Positions 18,331 to 28,563 of a stretch of DNA of 64,000 bases are shown here, piece by piece. The DNA is taken from assembly GCF_011683915.1 (NCBI RefSeq), contig NZ_JAAQPH010000005.1, positions 62,001 through 126,000 of the forward strand, written 5' to 3'. Position 1 is the first letter of the stretch, and each line of letters begins with the position of its first letter. The notes beneath the pieces were generated by a model. It ran no database searches, had not been told where the DNA came from, and saw only the letters and a program-made list of their open reading frames with translations. This stretch comes from Pelagibius litoralis (GTDB lineage: Bacteria; Pseudomonadota; Alphaproteobacteria; Kiloniellales; Kiloniellaceae). A program made the position numbers and the translations under genes.

Positions 18331-19752
18331 TCAGCCGACGGCGGCGTCGAGCTTGTCGACCACGTCGTACTCGAACCGGATCTCCTTCCAGGTTTCCATG
18401 GCAGCGCCGAGTTCAGGCGAATGCTTGGCCGCTTCGGTCAGGATATCGCGCGCCTCCTTTTCAAGGTTCCGTCCCTCATTGCGTGCTTTGACACAGGCCT
18501 CGACCGCGACACGGTTGGCGGCTGCGCCGGCGGCGTTGCCCCAGGGATGGCCGAGCGTTCCGCCGCCGAATTGCAGTACGGCATCGTCGCCGAAGATCGA
18601 AACCAGCGCCGGCATGTGCCAGACATGAATGCCACCGGAAGCGACCGGAAAAATACCGGGCATGTGGCCGAAATCCTGATCGAAGAAGATGCCGCGCCCA
18701 CGGTTCTCCGGAATGAAGGACTCCCGCATGATATCGATCCACCCAAGGGTGGCCTCGCGGTCGCCTTCCAGCTTTCCAACCACCGTGCCGGAATGCAGGT
18801 GATCGCCGCCGGAAAGGCGCAGGCACTTGGCCAGCACCCGGAAGTGGATGCCGTGATGGCGATTGCGATCGATCACCGCATGCATGGCCCGGTGGATGTG
18901 CAACAGCATGCCGTTGTCGCGGCACCAGTTCGCCAAAGAGGTATTGGCGGTGAAGCCCGCGGTCAGAAAGTCATGCATGATAATCGGCATGTCGAGCTCC
19001 TTGGCGAACTCGGCACGCTTGTACATTTCTTCGACGTTCGGCGCGGTGACATTGAGATAATGCCCCTTGCGCTCGCCGGTCTCGGCCTGGGCCTTCTTCA
19101 CGGCTTCGGCGACAAACTCGAAACGCTGGCGCCAGCGCATGAAGGGCTGTGAGTTGACGTTCTCGTCATCCTTGGTGAAGTCGAGTCCACCGCGCAGGCA
19201 CTCATAAACCGCCCGGCCGTAGTTCTTCGCCGAGAGACCGAGCTTCGGCTTGATCGTGCAGCCGAGCATGGGCCGGCCGTACTTGTTCATTTTGTCGCGC
19301 TCGACCACCATGCCGTTGGGCGGCCCTCCGCAGGTCAGCACATAGTGCAGCGGAAAGCGGATGTCCTCCAGGCGCAGTGCCCGGATCGCCTTAAAGCCGA
19401 AAACGTTCCCGACCAAGGAGGTCAGCACGTTGACGATCGAGCCCTCCTCGAAAAGGTCAATGGGGTAGGCGACGAAGGCATAGAAGCAGGTATCGTCGCC
19501 CGGCACGTCCTCCACCCGGTAGGCCCGGCCTTTGTAGTATTCCAGGTCGGTCAGAAGATCGGTCCAGACCGTGGTCCAGGTGCCGGTCGACGACTCCGCA
19601 GCCACCGCCGCCGCCGCTTCTTCCCGCGGCACACCCTCTTGCGGCGTGATCTTGAAACAGGCCAGCAGGTCGGTGTCTTTCGGCGTATAGGATGGGTCCC
19701 AATATGTCTGCCGATAGTCTTTGACTCCGGCGTCGTAGGTCTTGGTTGTCAT
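18331..19752 (-). CDS. cbbL: RuBisCO large subunit, form IA
   Basis: 473 residues from ATG 19752, preceded by AGGAGGAGA. The start [20 protein letters not shown] and the strong similarity to green-type sequences place it in form IA. The carbamylated lysine is K194 in [11 protein letters not shown] with D196 and E197 as Mg ligands. K168 in [10 protein letters not shown]287 in LHIHRAMHA and loop-6 K327 in GTVVGKLEG are all present. It carboxylates ribulose-1,5-bisphosphate. A frame extension upstream overlaps the cbbA end and was rejected. CbbQ/CbbO activase genes, usual for form IA, are not in the window. Confidence 0.98.
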   Translation of the reverse strand: MTTKTYDAGVKDYRQTYWDPSYTPKDTDLLACFKITPQEGVPREEAAAAVAAESSTGTWTTVWTDLLTDLEYYKGRAYRVEDVPGDDTCFYAFVAYPIDLFEEGSIVNVLTSLVGNVFGFKAIRALRLEDIRFPLHYVLTCGGPPNGMVVERDKMNKYGRPMLGCTIKPKLGLSAKNYGRAVYECLRGGLDFTKDDENVNSQPFMRWRQRFEFVAEAVKKAQAETGERKGHYLNVTAPNVEEMYKRAEFAKELDMPIIMHDFLTAGFTANTSLANWCRDNGMLLHIHRAMHAVIDRNRHHGIHFRVLAKCLRLSGGDHLHSGTVVGKLEGDREATLGWIDIMRESFIPENRGRGIFFDQDFGHMPGIFPVASGGIHVWHMPALVSIFGDDAVLQFGGGTLGHPWGNAAGAAANRVAVEACVKARNEGRNLEKEARDILTEAAKHSPELGAAMETWKEIRFEYDVVDKLDAAVG

Positions 19753-19771
19753 GATCGATCTCCTCCTGGCG

Positions 19772-20854
19772 TTAGGCCGCAGCGTTGGAAACGGCGGGAC
19801 AAGGGTCGAGCGCAGCGGCATCGTAGCGCTTGGCCATTTCTGACAGCGGCAGCGGCCTGATCTTCGAGGCCTGCCCGGCCGTGCCGAATTGCTCGTAGCG
19901 CTCGACGCAGAGCTTGCGCAGGGCTTCGAGCGCAGGTTTAAGGAATTTGCGCAGGTCGAACTCTTCGGGCTGTTCCCTGGCGGTCTTGCGAACCATGCCG
20001 GTCATGGCCAGGCGGCAGTCCGTATCGATGTTTATCTTGCGGACGCCATAGGCTATGCCCCGTTGAATCTCCTCCACCGGCACGCCGAAGGTCTGCGGCA
20101 TGGCACCGCCATTGGCGTTGAACAGGTCCTGCAGGGCCTGGGGGACGCTGGAGGAACCGTGCATCACCAGATGCAGCTCCGGCAGCCGTTCGTTGATCGC
20201 CTGGGCAACCTGCATGGCCAGGATTTCGCCGTCCGGCTTGCGGCTGAACTTGTAAGCGCCGTGTGACGTTCCCATGGCGATGGCCAGGGCATCGACCTTG
20301 GTCCGGGTAACGAAGTCGACGGCTTGGTCCGGGTCGGTCAGAAGCTGATCGCGCGACAGCGTGCCGTCAAAGCCGTGGCCGTCTTCCTTCTCGCCCTTGC
20401 CGCTTTCGAGGGAGCCGAGACAGCCAAGTTCCCCCTCCACCGAGACCCCCACAGCATGGGCCGCCTCGGTCACCTTGCCGGTGATCGACAGGTTGTAGTC
20501 GTAAGAGGCCGGTGTCGCAGCGTCGGCCTCCAGGGAGCCGTCCATCATCACCGAGGTGAAGCCTGCCTGAATGGCGGAAAAGCATGTCGCCTCGCTGTTG
20601 CCGTGATCCTGATGCAGGCAGACCGGAATCTCCGGATACATGGCCTCCACTGCCTCGACCATCTTGGTGATCATCGCATCGCCGGCATAGGCGCGGGCGC
20701 CGCGGCTGGCCTGCAGGATCACCGGTGCATCGGTCAGCCGCGCAGCCTGCATGATCGCGAGTATCTGCTCCATGTTATTTATGTTAAAGGCCGGTACGCC
20801 ATAGCCTTCTTCGGCAGCGTGGTCCAGAAGTTGCCGCAACGTGATGCGTGCCAT
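19772..20854 (-). CDS. cbbA: Class II fructose-bisphosphate aldolase, Calvin type
   Basis: 360 residues. Zn-binding and active-site segments are [39 protein letters not shown] and KINIDTDCR. It forms fructose-1,6-bisphosphate and sedoheptulose-1,7-bisphosphate. The start is 3 nt after the stop of the 59-aa ORF, whose end supplies GAGGAGA as ribosome binding site, so it is probably translationally coupled. It precedes cbbL by 19 nt. Confidence 0.96.
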   Translation of the reverse strand: MARITLRQLLDHAAEEGYGVPAFNINNMEQILAIMQAARLTDAPVILQASRGARAYAGDAMITKMVEAVEAMYPEIPVCLHQDHGNSEATCFSAIQAGFTSVMMDGSLEADAATPASYDYNLSITGKVTEAAHAVGVSVEGELGCLGSLESGKGEKEDGHGFDGTLSRDQLLTDPDQAVDFVTRTKVDALAIAMGTSHGAYKFSRKPDGEILAMQVAQAINERLPELHLVMHGSSSVPQALQDLFNANGGAMPQTFGVPVEEIQRGIAYGVRKINIDTDCRLAMTGMVRKTAREQPEEFDLRKFLKPALEALRKLCVERYEQFGTAGQASKIRPLPLSEMAKRYDAAALDPCPAVSNAAA

Positions 20855-20857
20855 GGC

Positions 20858-21037
20858 TTAGTCTCCTCGGTCTAGGGATGCTTCGGCGGAGCAGCGGGGC
20901 GGGACGGCCCCAACCGCCACCTCAGGGTTGGGACTCGACGCAGCAGCTTTCGGCTGAGCAACCGGCCGCGGCACCTTCTGAGCGCCACGGCCGAATACCC
21001 TGAGGGCAAAGCCGTTGGCGGCGATGTGTGTTGTCAT
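20858..21037 (-). CDS. Small ORF in the cbbG position; possible GAPDH relic
   Basis: 59 residues. ATG 21037 is preceded by GGAGG with normal spacing, 14 nt after the cbbT stop, and its stop is 3 nt before cbbA. The start MTTHIAANGFALRVFGRG resembles the NAD-binding start of glyceraldehyde-3-phosphate dehydrogenase (M-T-x-x-V-A-I-N-G-F-G-R), while the rest (AQPKAAASSPNPEVAVG) does not. cbbG occupies exactly this slot in some alphaproteobacterial cbb operons. I infer a deletion remnant retained as a translation coupler. A genuine small protein or chance similarity are alternatives. Confidence 0.5.
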   Translation of the reverse strand: MTTHIAANGFALRVFGRGAQKVPRPVAQPKAAASSPNPEVAVGAVPPRCSAEASLDRGD

Positions 21038-21051
21038 GGGCTTGCCTCCGT

Positions 21052-23061
21052 TCATCCGGCCAGGTCGCGCGCGGCCTTCACGGCGGCGTCGACGGTAACG
21101 CCGAAGTACTGATAGAGATCCGGCGCCGGGGCCGAGGCACCGAAGCCCTGCATGCCGACAAAACGGTCGCCCTCGCGCAGCCAGCGGTCCCAGCCGTCGC
21201 GCACAGCGGCTTCGATCCCGAGACGCGGCGCGGCACCGAGAACGGCGCGGCGGTAGGCCGGGGACTGGCGTTGGAACAGCTCCCAGCAGGGCATTGACAC
21301 AACGGCCGCCTGAAGACCTTCGGCAGACAGCTGCTCGGCGGCCTCCATGGCGATGGACACTTCCGACCCGCTGGCCAGCAGGGTAACGTCGCGATCGCCC
21401 TTGACCTTGCGGATCAGATAGCCTCCAAGCGCCACCGAGTTGACGGTGATATGCCGCCGGCGCAGCGTCGGCAGGCCCTGCCGCGAGAGGCAGAGGATGG
21501 AGGGCGTAGCTTCTTCGTTGAGGGCGCATTGCCAAGCCTCGGCGGTCTCCACCGCATCGGCCGGGCGGAAAACCAGCACGTTCGGGATGGCCCGCAGACC
21601 GGCAAGGTGCTCAACCGGCTGGTGGGTCGGCCCGTCTTCGCCCAGGCCGATCGAGTCATGGGTCATGACATGGATAACCCGCAACCCCATCAGCGCAGAA
21701 AGCCTCATCGCCGGCCGACCGTAGTCCGCAAAGACCAGAAAGGTGCCACCATAGGGGATGAAGCCACCGTGCAGCGCCAGGCCGTTCATCGCCGCGGCCA
21801 TGGCGTGCTCGCGGACGCCGAAGTGGATGTAGTTGCCACCAAAGCACTCGGCGCTGACCGGCTGGTAGCCGCTGGTCCTGGTCCCGTTCGATCCGGTTAG
21901 ATCGGCCGAGCCGCCGATCAGGTTGGGCAGAGCCCCGGCCAGGGCCTCCAGCACCTCTTGCGAGGACTGCCGGGTCGCAAGCTTGGGTGCTTCCTCGGCA
22001 AAACGCCGTTTCACGGCGGTAACGGTCTCGTCAAAATCAGAGGGCAAGGCACCGCTCAATCCGTCTTCAAAACAGCGCCGGGCGTCGGGCGTCGCCGCGG
22101 CGAGCCTTTCCTCCCAACGTTTCCGTTCCTGCCGCCCCCGCAGGCCCGCCCCGCGCCAGGCCATGAGGATCGTTTCCGGTATCTTGAAGGGCTCGTATGG
22201 CCAGCCGAGAGCTTCGCGCGCCGCGGCAACCTCTTCGGTGCCCAGCGGGCTGCCATGGGTCGCCGCCGTTCCCTGCTTGTGGGGCGCACCGAAACCGATA
22301 ACCGTTTTGCAGGCGATGAGAGAGGGTTGGTCGCTCGCTTTCGCGCGCTCGATCGCTTCGGCGATCTCCGCCGTGTCATGGCCGTCGATAGACTGGACAT
22401 GCCAACCCGCAGCGGCGAAACGGGCGGGCTGATCCATCGAAGTCGCCAGGTCCGTCGACCCATCGATCGAAATCCCGTTGTCGTCAAAGAGGACAATGAG
22501 CTTCGACAGCTTCAGATGGCCGGCCAGGTCGATAGCCTCGTGGCTGATCCCCTCCATCAGGCAACCGTCTCCGGCGATCACGTAGCTATGGTGATCGACC
22601 AGACCATCTCCATGACGCGCAGACTGCATACGCTCGGCAAGGGCCATGCCGACCGCTGTTGCAATGCCCTGGCCCAGCGGCCCCGTGGTCATCTCGATAC
22701 CGGCGGCGTGCCCGTACTCGGGATGTCCGGCCGTTCTCGCGCCCAGGCGGCGGAAGCGTTTCAGTTCCTGCAGGGTCATATCCGGGTAGCCGGTCAGATG
22801 GAGCAGCGCATAGAGCAGCATCGATCCATGCCCGGCCGACAGCACGAAGCGGTCACGGTCGGGCCAGTCCGGCGCGCCGGGATCGAACTTCAGGAAGCGA
22901 GTGAACAACGTGGTCGCCACGTCCGCCATCCCCATCGGCATGCCCGGGTGGCCCGACTGCGCCGCCTCGACGGCATCCATGGAGAGCGCGCGGATAGCAT
23001 TGGCGAGGTCCCTCGGCGCCACTTCGATTGCCGCTTCGGTCTCTAACTGCGCTGTGGTCAT
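21052..23061 (-). CDS. cbbT: Transketolase
   Basis: 669 residues from ATG 23061 (GGAGAG just upstream); an ATG 12 nt earlier is also possible. Thiamine diphosphate motifs include [13 protein letters not shown] near residue 150 and the region [13 protein letters not shown] near 415; histidines in SGHPGMPMG and HGSPLG match catalytic positions. It regenerates pentose phosphates from hexose and sedoheptulose phosphates. It sits between cbbP and the cbbG-position ORF, 20 nt downstream of cbbP. Confidence 0.96.
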   Translation of the reverse strand: MTTAQLETEAAIEVAPRDLANAIRALSMDAVEAAQSGHPGMPMGMADVATTLFTRFLKFDPGAPDWPDRDRFVLSAGHGSMLLYALLHLTGYPDMTLQELKRFRRLGARTAGHPEYGHAAGIEMTTGPLGQGIATAVGMALAERMQSARHGDGLVDHHSYVIAGDGCLMEGISHEAIDLAGHLKLSKLIVLFDDNGISIDGSTDLATSMDQPARFAAAGWHVQSIDGHDTAEIAEAIERAKASDQPSLIACKTVIGFGAPHKQGTAATHGSPLGTEEVAAAREALGWPYEPFKIPETILMAWRGAGLRGRQERKRWEERLAAATPDARRCFEDGLSGALPSDFDETVTAVKRRFAEEAPKLATRQSSQEVLEALAGALPNLIGGSADLTGSNGTRTSGYQPVSAECFGGNYIHFGVREHAMAAAMNGLALHGGFIPYGGTFLVFADYGRPAMRLSALMGLRVIHVMTHDSIGLGEDGPTHQPVEHLAGLRAIPNVLVFRPADAVETAEAWQCALNEEATPSILCLSRQGLPTLRRRHITVNSVALGGYLIRKVKGDRDVTLLASGSEVSIAMEAAEQLSAEGLQAAVVSMPCWELFQRQSPAYRRAVLGAAPRLGIEAAVRDGWDRWLREGDRFVGMQGFGASAPAPDLYQYFGVTVDAAVKAARDLAG

Positions 23062-23080
23062 AAGGCTCTCCATCGGTTCA

Positions 23081-23953
23081 TCATGCCCGCCGTTTGCGCT
23101 CGACCAACTTCAAGATCATCGGAGTCAGGATGAGCTGCATCGCAACGTCGAGTTTGCCGCCCGGAATGACGATCGAGTTCGCCCGGGACATGAAGCTGTC
23201 GTGAATCATCGACAGCAGATAAGGGAAGTCGATGCCGCGGGGGTTGCGAAAACGGATCACCACTATCGATTCATCGGCAGTCGGAATCCAGCGGGCGACG
23301 AAGGGATTCGAGGTATCGACCGTCGGCACCCGTTGAAAATTAATGTCGGTCTCTGTGAACTGCGGGCAGATGTAGCGGACATAGTCAGGCATGCGGCGCA
23401 GGATGGTGTTCATCACCGCTTCGGTGGAATAGCCGCGGGCGACCTTGTCGCGCTGGACCTTCTGAATCCATTCGAGATTGATGACCGGCACGACACCGAT
23501 CTTGAGGTCGGGGTGCTGGGCCACATCGACCCTGTCCGTAACGACGGCGCCGTGCAGACCTTCATAGAAAAGCAGGTCGCTCTCTGCGGGAAAGTTCTCC
23601 CAGTCCGTAAAGCTGCCCGGTGGAACGCCGTAGAACGCCGCCTCCTCCTGGTCATGGACATAGTGCCGCGAGCGCCCGCCACCGTTCTCGCCGTACTGGC
23701 GGAACGTTTCCGCGAGTTCTTCGAGGAGGTTGGCATCGGGCCCGAAGTGACTGAAGGTCGCATCGCCTTTCGTCTCGGCTTCCGCCATGGCCCGCTTCAT
23801 GGCGGTGCGATCATGACGATGGAAGGCGTCACCTTCGACCGACACGGCATCGACCCCCTCGCGCCGGAAAATCTGGTCGAAGGTATGCTTTACCGTCGAA
23901 GTTCCCGCGCCTGACGAGCCGGTCACCGAGATGATGGGGTGTTGTTTCGACAA
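23081..23953 (-). CDS. cbbP: Phosphoribulokinase
   Basis: 290 residues, the usual proteobacterial length. The P-loop [16 protein letters not shown] is at the N-terminus; [11 protein letters not shown] and EGLHGAVV follow, with catalytic Asp and Glu. It phosphorylates ribulose-5-phosphate to the RuBisCO substrate and is unique to the Calvin cycle. The homology starts at [11 protein letters not shown], so I chose the TTG at 23953, which has GAGG 8 nt upstream and begins 10 nt after the cbbF stop. The longer frame to 24148 overlaps cbbF. Confidence 0.95.
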   Translation of the reverse strand: MSKQHPIISVTGSSGAGTSTVKHTFDQIFRREGVDAVSVEGDAFHRHDRTAMKRAMAEAETKGDATFSHFGPDANLLEELAETFRQYGENGGGRSRHYVHDQEEAAFYGVPPGSFTDWENFPAESDLLFYEGLHGAVVTDRVDVAQHPDLKIGVVPVINLEWIQKVQRDKVARGYSTEAVMNTILRRMPDYVRYICPQFTETDINFQRVPTVDTSNPFVARWIPTADESIVVIRFRNPRGIDFPYLLSMIHDSFMSRANSIVIPGGKLDVAMQLILTPMILKLVERKRRA

Positions 23954-23963
23954 GGCCGCGTCC

Positions 23964-25001
23964 TCAAGCCCGAAACAGGCCGCGCCGCGCGAACAGGGGT
24001 GAGCGCTCGGCGATGCTGTGGGGATCTTTATGGTAGCGGGCGACCCGTTCGACCTTGTCACGGGCGCCAAACACCAGGGGAACCCGCTGATGCAGGGCAT
24101 CCGGCTGGATCTCCAGAATACGCCGCTCTCCATCCGTCGCTGCGCCACCTGCCTGCTCGACCAGAAAGGCGATGGGGTTGGCTTCGTAGATCAGGCGCAG
24201 GCGCCCATCCTGATAGCCGGGACGGGAATCCCGCGGATAGAGGAAGATCCCACCGCGGGCGAAGATGCGCGACGTTTCCGCCACCAGGGAAGCGATCCAC
24301 CGCATGTTGAAGTTCTCGCCCCGCGGCCCCTGGGTACCGGACATACAGTCGTCGATATAGCTGCGGACAGCATCGTCCCAGTAGCGGTAGTTCGAAGCGT
24401 TGATGGCGTATTCACGGTGGCCTTTCGGGATCGTCACCGCCGGTTGCGTCAGCCGAAAGCAGCCTTGCGCGCGATCGAGCGTGAAAAGGCAGGTACCCTG
24501 CCCCAGCGTAAGCGCCAGCGTCGTCTGAGGACCGTAGACCACCATACCCGCCGCCAGCAGAGCGGTGCCGCGCTGCAGGACGGCAGGCCCGGCGACAGAG
24601 CCGGTTGCCGGCAGGATCGAGAAAATCGTGCCGAGCGAAACATTGGTATCGATGTTCGACGATCCGTCGAGTGGGTCGATAGCGACGGCAAGCTGCCCGC
24701 CATCGTTCAAAGGCAGGGCTGTTTCGTTTTCCTCGGAAGCGAAGACGGCAACCGGCGTAGCGCGCAGGGCAGCAAGGAAAAGCTCATCGGCGCGGATGTC
24801 GAGTGCCTTCTGGGCGTCGCCGTCGCTGTTCTCGCCGACCACCGCCGCCAAGGCCCCGGCAAGAGCCCCCTGTCCGATCAGTGTCGCCAGTTGAATGGCG
24901 GCGCCGGCAAGAGCTTCAACTGTCTGGACGATTGCACGGCGTTCCGGGTCGGCGGCAGCCCAGACCTCAAAATGCCGGGAAAGACTTGCAAACTCACCCA
25001 T
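23964..25001 (-). CDS. cbbF: Fructose-1,6-bisphosphatase class I
   Basis: 345 residues from ATG 25001, with GGGAG 8 nt upstream. The metal-binding motifs are visible as FASEENE (near 95), AIDPLDGSSNIDTN (near 118) and the distal LIYEANPIAFLVEQAGG (near 280). It dephosphorylates fructose- and probably sedoheptulose-bisphosphate. It is the first gene of the cbb operon, with cbbR divergent across 157 nt. An upstream frame extension to 25274 crosses the control region and cbbR and was rejected. Confidence 0.96.
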   Translation of the reverse strand: MGEFASLSRHFEVWAAADPERRAIVQTVEALAGAAIQLATLIGQGALAGALAAVVGENSDGDAQKALDIRADELFLAALRATPVAVFASEENETALPLNDGGQLAVAIDPLDGSSNIDTNVSLGTIFSILPATGSVAGPAVLQRGTALLAAGMVVYGPQTTLALTLGQGTCLFTLDRAQGCFRLTQPAVTIPKGHREYAINASNYRYWDDAVRSYIDDCMSGTQGPRGENFNMRWIASLVAETSRIFARGGIFLYPRDSRPGYQDGRLRLIYEANPIAFLVEQAGGAATDGERRILEIQPDALHQRVPLVFGARDKVERVARYHKDPHSIAERSPLFARRGLFRA

Positions 25002-25113
25002 TGTTTTCTCCCGGCAGTCCTTAGGGCCTCGGCGACATACTTGCGCCGCAGCAAGAGCCAACACAGAGCGCATTTTTCCCGGGCGCCTCATGCGCCGCAG
25101 CTGCCGGGAAATA

Positions 25114-25148
25114 TCACCATTCTTGAATATAAAGTAAATTTGAATTAA
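25114..25148. promoter_or_regulatory. CbbR-box array between cbbF and cbbR
   Basis: TNA triplets occur at 25114 (TCA), 25124 (TGA), 25135 (TAA) and 25146 (TAA), with spacings of 10, 11 and 11 nt. This fits the TNA-N7/8-TNA arrangement known for CbbR, on one helix face, just upstream of the cbbR start. The segment is strikingly AT-rich compared with its surroundings. Confidence 0.6.
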
Positions 25149-25158
25149 CTTTGGCAGT

Positions 25159-26118
25159 ATGAAAGAAAAACTAAACTCCTCCATACAACGAGTATCGCTG
25201 AAACAGCTGCGCGCCCTGGCAGCCACGGTGCGCAGCGGAACCGCTTCCGGTGCCGCCCAGGCGCTGAACATCACGCCGCCGGCCGTCTCCCTTCAGCTCC
25301 GCCTGTTGGAGCAGAACGCCGGACTGCCGCTCCTTGAAAGGAGCCATGAGGGTTTACGGGTCACCCAGGCGGGACAGGAGCTGCTTGCCACCGCCGAGCG
25401 TATCGAGATCGCACTGGCAGACTGCGGCGAAGCGCTACGCGCCCTGATCAGCAGCGATGGTGGCCGTGCTTCCGTCGGCGTCGTCAGCACAGCAAAGTAT
25501 TTTGCCCCGCGGGCCCTTGCCGAATTCGCCAAATCGCATCCGAACGTGGACATCCGTCTGCAGGTCGGCAATCGCGAGGAAACCATCGCCGCGCTGGGCG
25601 ATCACAATCTCGACTTCGCCGTGATGGGCCGGCCGCCGATAGATTACGCTGTGGAGAAAGCGGTTATCGGCGATCATCCCCATATCATCGTCGCCCCCAT
25701 CGACCACCACCTCGCCGGGCGCAAGCGGCTCGCTCTCAAAGACCTGGCGCAGGAAACCTTTCTGCTGCGCGAGAAAGGCTCAGGTACCCGGCTGCTGATG
25801 CAGCGTTTGTTTTCAGATGCCGGGCTCAGCCCGAACCTCGGCATGGAAATCGGTAGCAACGAAACCATCAAGCAGGCCGTCATGGCAGGCCTCGGGATCG
25901 CGCTGATCTCGGCCCACACGGTTTCCGCCGAGATCGAATACGGCCGCCTCGCCGCACTGCCGGTCAAAGGCCTGCCGATCGTGCGTCAATGGTTTGTGGT
26001 TCGCCCGCAGGAAAAGCGCCTGCTCCCTGCGGCACAAGCCCTCTGGGATTTCTTCGCAACCTCAGGAGCCGAGCACCTGCCCGCCGTCTCGACGCGGAAA
26101 ATCGCGCGGAGGCGCTGA
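25159..26118 (+). CDS. cbbR: LysR-family regulator of the Calvin operon
   Basis: 319 residues. The N-terminal helix-turn-helix covers SLKQLRALAATVRSGTASGA to LLEQNAG, with the conserved PPAVSLQLR recognition segment. The rest is a periplasmic-binding-like effector domain with VGVVSTAKYFAPR typical of CbbR. It is divergent from cbbF, the standard arrangement, and would activate the operon in response to Calvin-cycle metabolites. The start codon is 11 nt after the last TNA element, so autoregulation is expected. Confidence 0.94.
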   Translation: MKEKLNSSIQRVSLKQLRALAATVRSGTASGAAQALNITPPAVSLQLRLLEQNAGLPLLERSHEGLRVTQAGQELLATAERIEIALADCGEALRALISSDGGRASVGVVSTAKYFAPRALAEFAKSHPNVDIRLQVGNREETIAALGDHNLDFAVMGRPPIDYAVEKAVIGDHPHIIVAPIDHHLAGRKRLALKDLAQETFLLREKGSGTRLLMQRLFSDAGLSPNLGMEIGSNETIKQAVMAGLGIALISAHTVSAEIEYGRLAALPVKGLPIVRQWFVVRPQEKRLLPAAQALWDFFATSGAEHLPAVSTRKIARRR

Positions 26119-26469
26119 TGTCCAAATCAGCACGGCCGACAAATAGAAAGCAGCGATGGATGTATGGATCCAGAGAGTTCAGGGTTTTCGAGAAGTGACG
26201 CTCTCAATCGAGCATTTGTCCGACTGGACGCTTTCCTTCTGGCCGTAGCTGCGCCGGCAGACCTCGGCATAGTCCTTGACCCGAGCCTTGAGCTCGATAG
26301 TCTGACAAGGCGTCGATCCTCGGATTCCATCAGGGCCCGCAGTGAAGAAGATGCTGCATCGAGAGGCCGGATAGATGACTGCAAACCCAGCCCGCCTCTA
26401 ATCATCAAAACCACTTGCAATCAGGGGGGTGTCCATAGATGACAATACCCGCGGTACCCTTGCACCAGA
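26119..26469. other. Gene-free stretch after cbbR with a coding-like relic
   Basis: No intact gene is seen. On the minus strand, about 26179-26340 can be read as a frame ending at a TGA that includes IELKARVKDYAEVC, RRSYGQKESV and CSIES. It has coding-like composition but no start or recognisable family. It may be the 3' end of a lost gene. Confidence 0.35.
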
Positions 26470-27183
26470 TCAAGAAGTCGGCGGTCGAGCCTTTCCAGAT
26501 GCCCTGCCCACCCCCTCGGTGAGCACGATCAACGACAGGGCAATAACGGCTCCACCGGTGGCCAGGACGGTATCTTTCTGCGCATCGAAGACATCACCCT
26601 GGGTACCGAGAAAGGCCATGGCAGCATCCGGACTAAGGATCATGGCGACGCCCCATTCGAGCATCTCATAGATGCCGCTGAAGGCCAGAACGACCGCAAA
26701 GGCAATGCCATAGCTGCACCAGCCGGCAAGGCGCGTGCCGCGCCTCACCACCTCCCAAAGCGGATAACTGCACATCAGACCAAAGAGGAAATGCACAACC
26801 CGGTCGTAGTGGTTGCGCTCCCACTCAAGAAGCTCGACGAGCCACCAGCCGAAGGGCGTCTTCGAATAGGTATAGTGGGCACCGACGGCGTGCAGCCCGA
26901 GAAAAACCGCCAGCAGCAGGTAGGACAAGCTCGAGAGCGGAAAGGCGCGATAGGTCACTGCCAGCAGACCGACGAAGAAGAACACCAGTAGGTTTTCCAG
27001 AAACCAGTCAAAGCGGTTGACAGGCGCGATGGCCAGCGCCAGCCACAGCAGCACATAGGCGAGGGTTATCCCCTGCAGCAGACGGTTGCCGGCGAAATCA
27101 GCCGTAACCGGGCCTGCGGCGGTGGTGAACAGTCGATATCCCCTATCCGCTGCTTTTGGCGGCCAGATAGGCGATGGCACCAT
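26470..27183 (-). CDS. DUF2238 (YjdF-like) integral membrane protein
   Basis: About 237 residues with six or so hydrophobic helices. The family signature HAVGAHYTYS, HYDRVVHFLFG and YEMLEWG is clear. The function of this family is unknown. Its only in-frame ATG (27183) lies 41 nt inside the acyl carrier protein gene; a later non-AUG start near residue 18 is possible. It is the last member of the acs-dehydrogenase-ACP cluster, so a membrane role connected to that pathway is inferred from position alone. Confidence 0.85.
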   Translation of the reverse strand: MVPSPIWPPKAADRGYRLFTTAAGPVTADFAGNRLLQGITLAYVLLWLALAIAPVNRFDWFLENLLVFFFVGLLAVTYRAFPLSSLSYLLLAVFLGLHAVGAHYTYSKTPFGWWLVELLEWERNHYDRVVHFLFGLMCSYPLWEVVRRGTRLAGWCSYGIAFAVVLAFSGIYEMLEWGVAMILSPDAAMAFLGTQGDVFDAQKDTVLATGGAVIALSLIVLTEGVGRASGKARPPTS

Positions 27184-27391
27184 CGATCGTCACCAACTCG
27201 CCATAGTCAGATTCGGGAATGTCGAGTCCCAGCCGTTTGTGCAAGGCGATAACCAAGTTCAGCAAATCCATGGAATCGATATCCATGGCGTCGCGGATAT
27301 CTTCCTGGGGATCGATCTCGGCCGGGTCCCACTCCGGGGCGATGTTGCCCAGTTCTTCGAAGAACACACCACGTGCCTCGTCGGGGGTCAT
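27143..27391 (-). CDS. Acyl carrier protein, stand-alone
   Basis: 82 residues. The phosphopantetheine attachment serine is S40 in AMDIDSMDLLNL, equivalent to the DSL motif. Acidic residues dominate, as in carrier proteins. Its ATG overlaps the E2 stop by 4 nt (ATGA). This is not the primary fatty-acid AcpP context: fab genes are absent. A carrier protein coupled to a 2-oxoacid dehydrogenase E2 suggests it receives or donates an acyl group in this pathway; this is inference. Confidence 0.88.
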   Translation of the reverse strand: MTPDEARGVFFEELGNIAPEWDPAEIDPQEDIRDAMDIDSMDLLNLVIALHKRLGLDIPESDYGELVTIDGAIAYLAAKSSG

Positions 27392-28563
27392 AACGCTTCG
27401 GGCTCCTGTAACAGACGGTCGATCTCGTTCAAGAAAACGGCGCCCCGGTGACCGTCGCTCACCCTGTGATCGCCTGCCAGGGTGACCGTCACGACGGGCC
27501 TGAGCGCTATCTCACCCGCAACCGGCCAGGGGCGCTCAACCACCTTCCCGATACCGAGGATCGCCACCTGTGGCGGGTAAATGATGGAGAACATGCCCTC
27601 GACCCCGCGCTCGCCAAGGCTGGAGACTGTTACCGTCGGGGCCGACAGTTCGGAACTGCGCAGGCTGCCGGTCCTGACCCGCGCCACCAGGTCGCGCATG
27701 CGCGTCATAATCTCGTCGAGGCCGAGTTGATCCGTGTTGTGGATGGCCGGCGCCACCAGACCGCCGCCGCGGATCGACACGGCAGTGCCGATATGGATAT
27801 CGGCGTTCGCCAGAAAGCCCTCCTCGCCGTAAAAACCGTTAAAGGCCTTGTGCTTGGTCAAGGCCAGCGCCACGGCCTTGAGCAGCAGCGCACCCATCAG
27901 CAGGCGCTCGATCGGTTCGCGTGCGGCGTTGGTCCGTTCCAGCCAGGCTGCAGCGGCAGCCAGATCCACATCGTGGGAGAGGTAGTAGTGCGGGATTTCC
28001 TGCTTGGACCGGCTCATTGCCGCGGCAATGGCTTTGCGCATCTCTTCCAGATCCACACCTCGGGGCCTGACCTTCGCCGGAGCGGTGCCTGGCGCCGGCC
28101 CGCTGCCCGCCCCCAGGTCGGACAACACCACCGCACCGCCCGGGCCGCTGCCGGTGAGGACATCCAGATCGAGGCCGCGCTCGGCAGCCAGCTTACGCGC
28201 CGCCGGCGAGGCCAGGACGCCCGCGGCGCCTGGCAACGGCAGAGCTTGCGGCGGCGGGGCTGGTATCGGCAGCGGCGCCGGTTCCGGCACTTGCGGTGGC
28301 GCCGCTTCAGGCGGCGGCGCGGTTTCGCCAGCGCCCTTCAGGCGCGCCAGCGGCATGCCCACCGGCACGGTCTGACCGATCTCGACAAGCTGCTCTTCAA
28401 TCACGCCGTCTTCGAAGATCTCGATCTCGATCGCACCTTTCTGGGTTTCCACCACGGCCACGATATCGCCGCGATGCACGGCCTCCCCAGGCGCTTTCAA
28501 CCATTCGATAAGAGTGCCGGCCTCCATGTCGGAGCCAAGCGACGGCATGAGGAATTCGCTCAT
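27388..28563 (-). CDS. 2-oxoacid dehydrogenase E2, dihydrolipoamide acyltransferase
   Basis: 391 residues. The lipoyl domain occupies residues 1-78 with K42 in [11 protein letters not shown], a variant of the usual ETDKA. A Pro/Ala linker leads to a peripheral-subunit-binding domain near residues 113-147 ([17 protein letters not shown]). The catalytic domain ends with [14 protein letters not shown], carrying the active-site His and Asp. It transfers the acyl group from lipoate to an acceptor, normally CoA. The start overlaps the E1 stop by 4 nt. No E3 gene is nearby. Confidence 0.92.
   Translation of the reverse strand: MSEFLMPSLGSDMEAGTLIEWLKAPGEAVHRGDIVAVVETQKGAIEIEIFEDGVIEEQLVEIGQTVPVGMPLARLKGAGETAPPPEAAPPQVPEPAPLPIPAPPPQALPLPGAAGVLASPAARKLAAERGLDLDVLTGSGPGGAVVLSDLGAGSGPAPGTAPAKVRPRGVDLEEMRKAIAAAMSRSKQEIPHYYLSHDVDLAAAAAWLERTNAAREPIERLLMGALLLKAVALALTKHKAFNGFYGEEGFLANADIHIGTAVSIRGGGLVAPAIHNTDQLGLDEIMTRMRDLVARVRTGSLRSSELSAPTVTVSSLGERGVEGMFSIIYPPQVAILGIGKVVERPWPVAGEIALRPVVTVTLAGDHRVSDGHRGAVFLNEIDRLLQEPEAL

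Noticed and set aside
20858-21535. Longer 225-residue version of the cbbG-position ORF
   Set aside because: The upstream part overlaps cbbT in another frame and has no support; only the last 59 codons have their own ribosome binding site.
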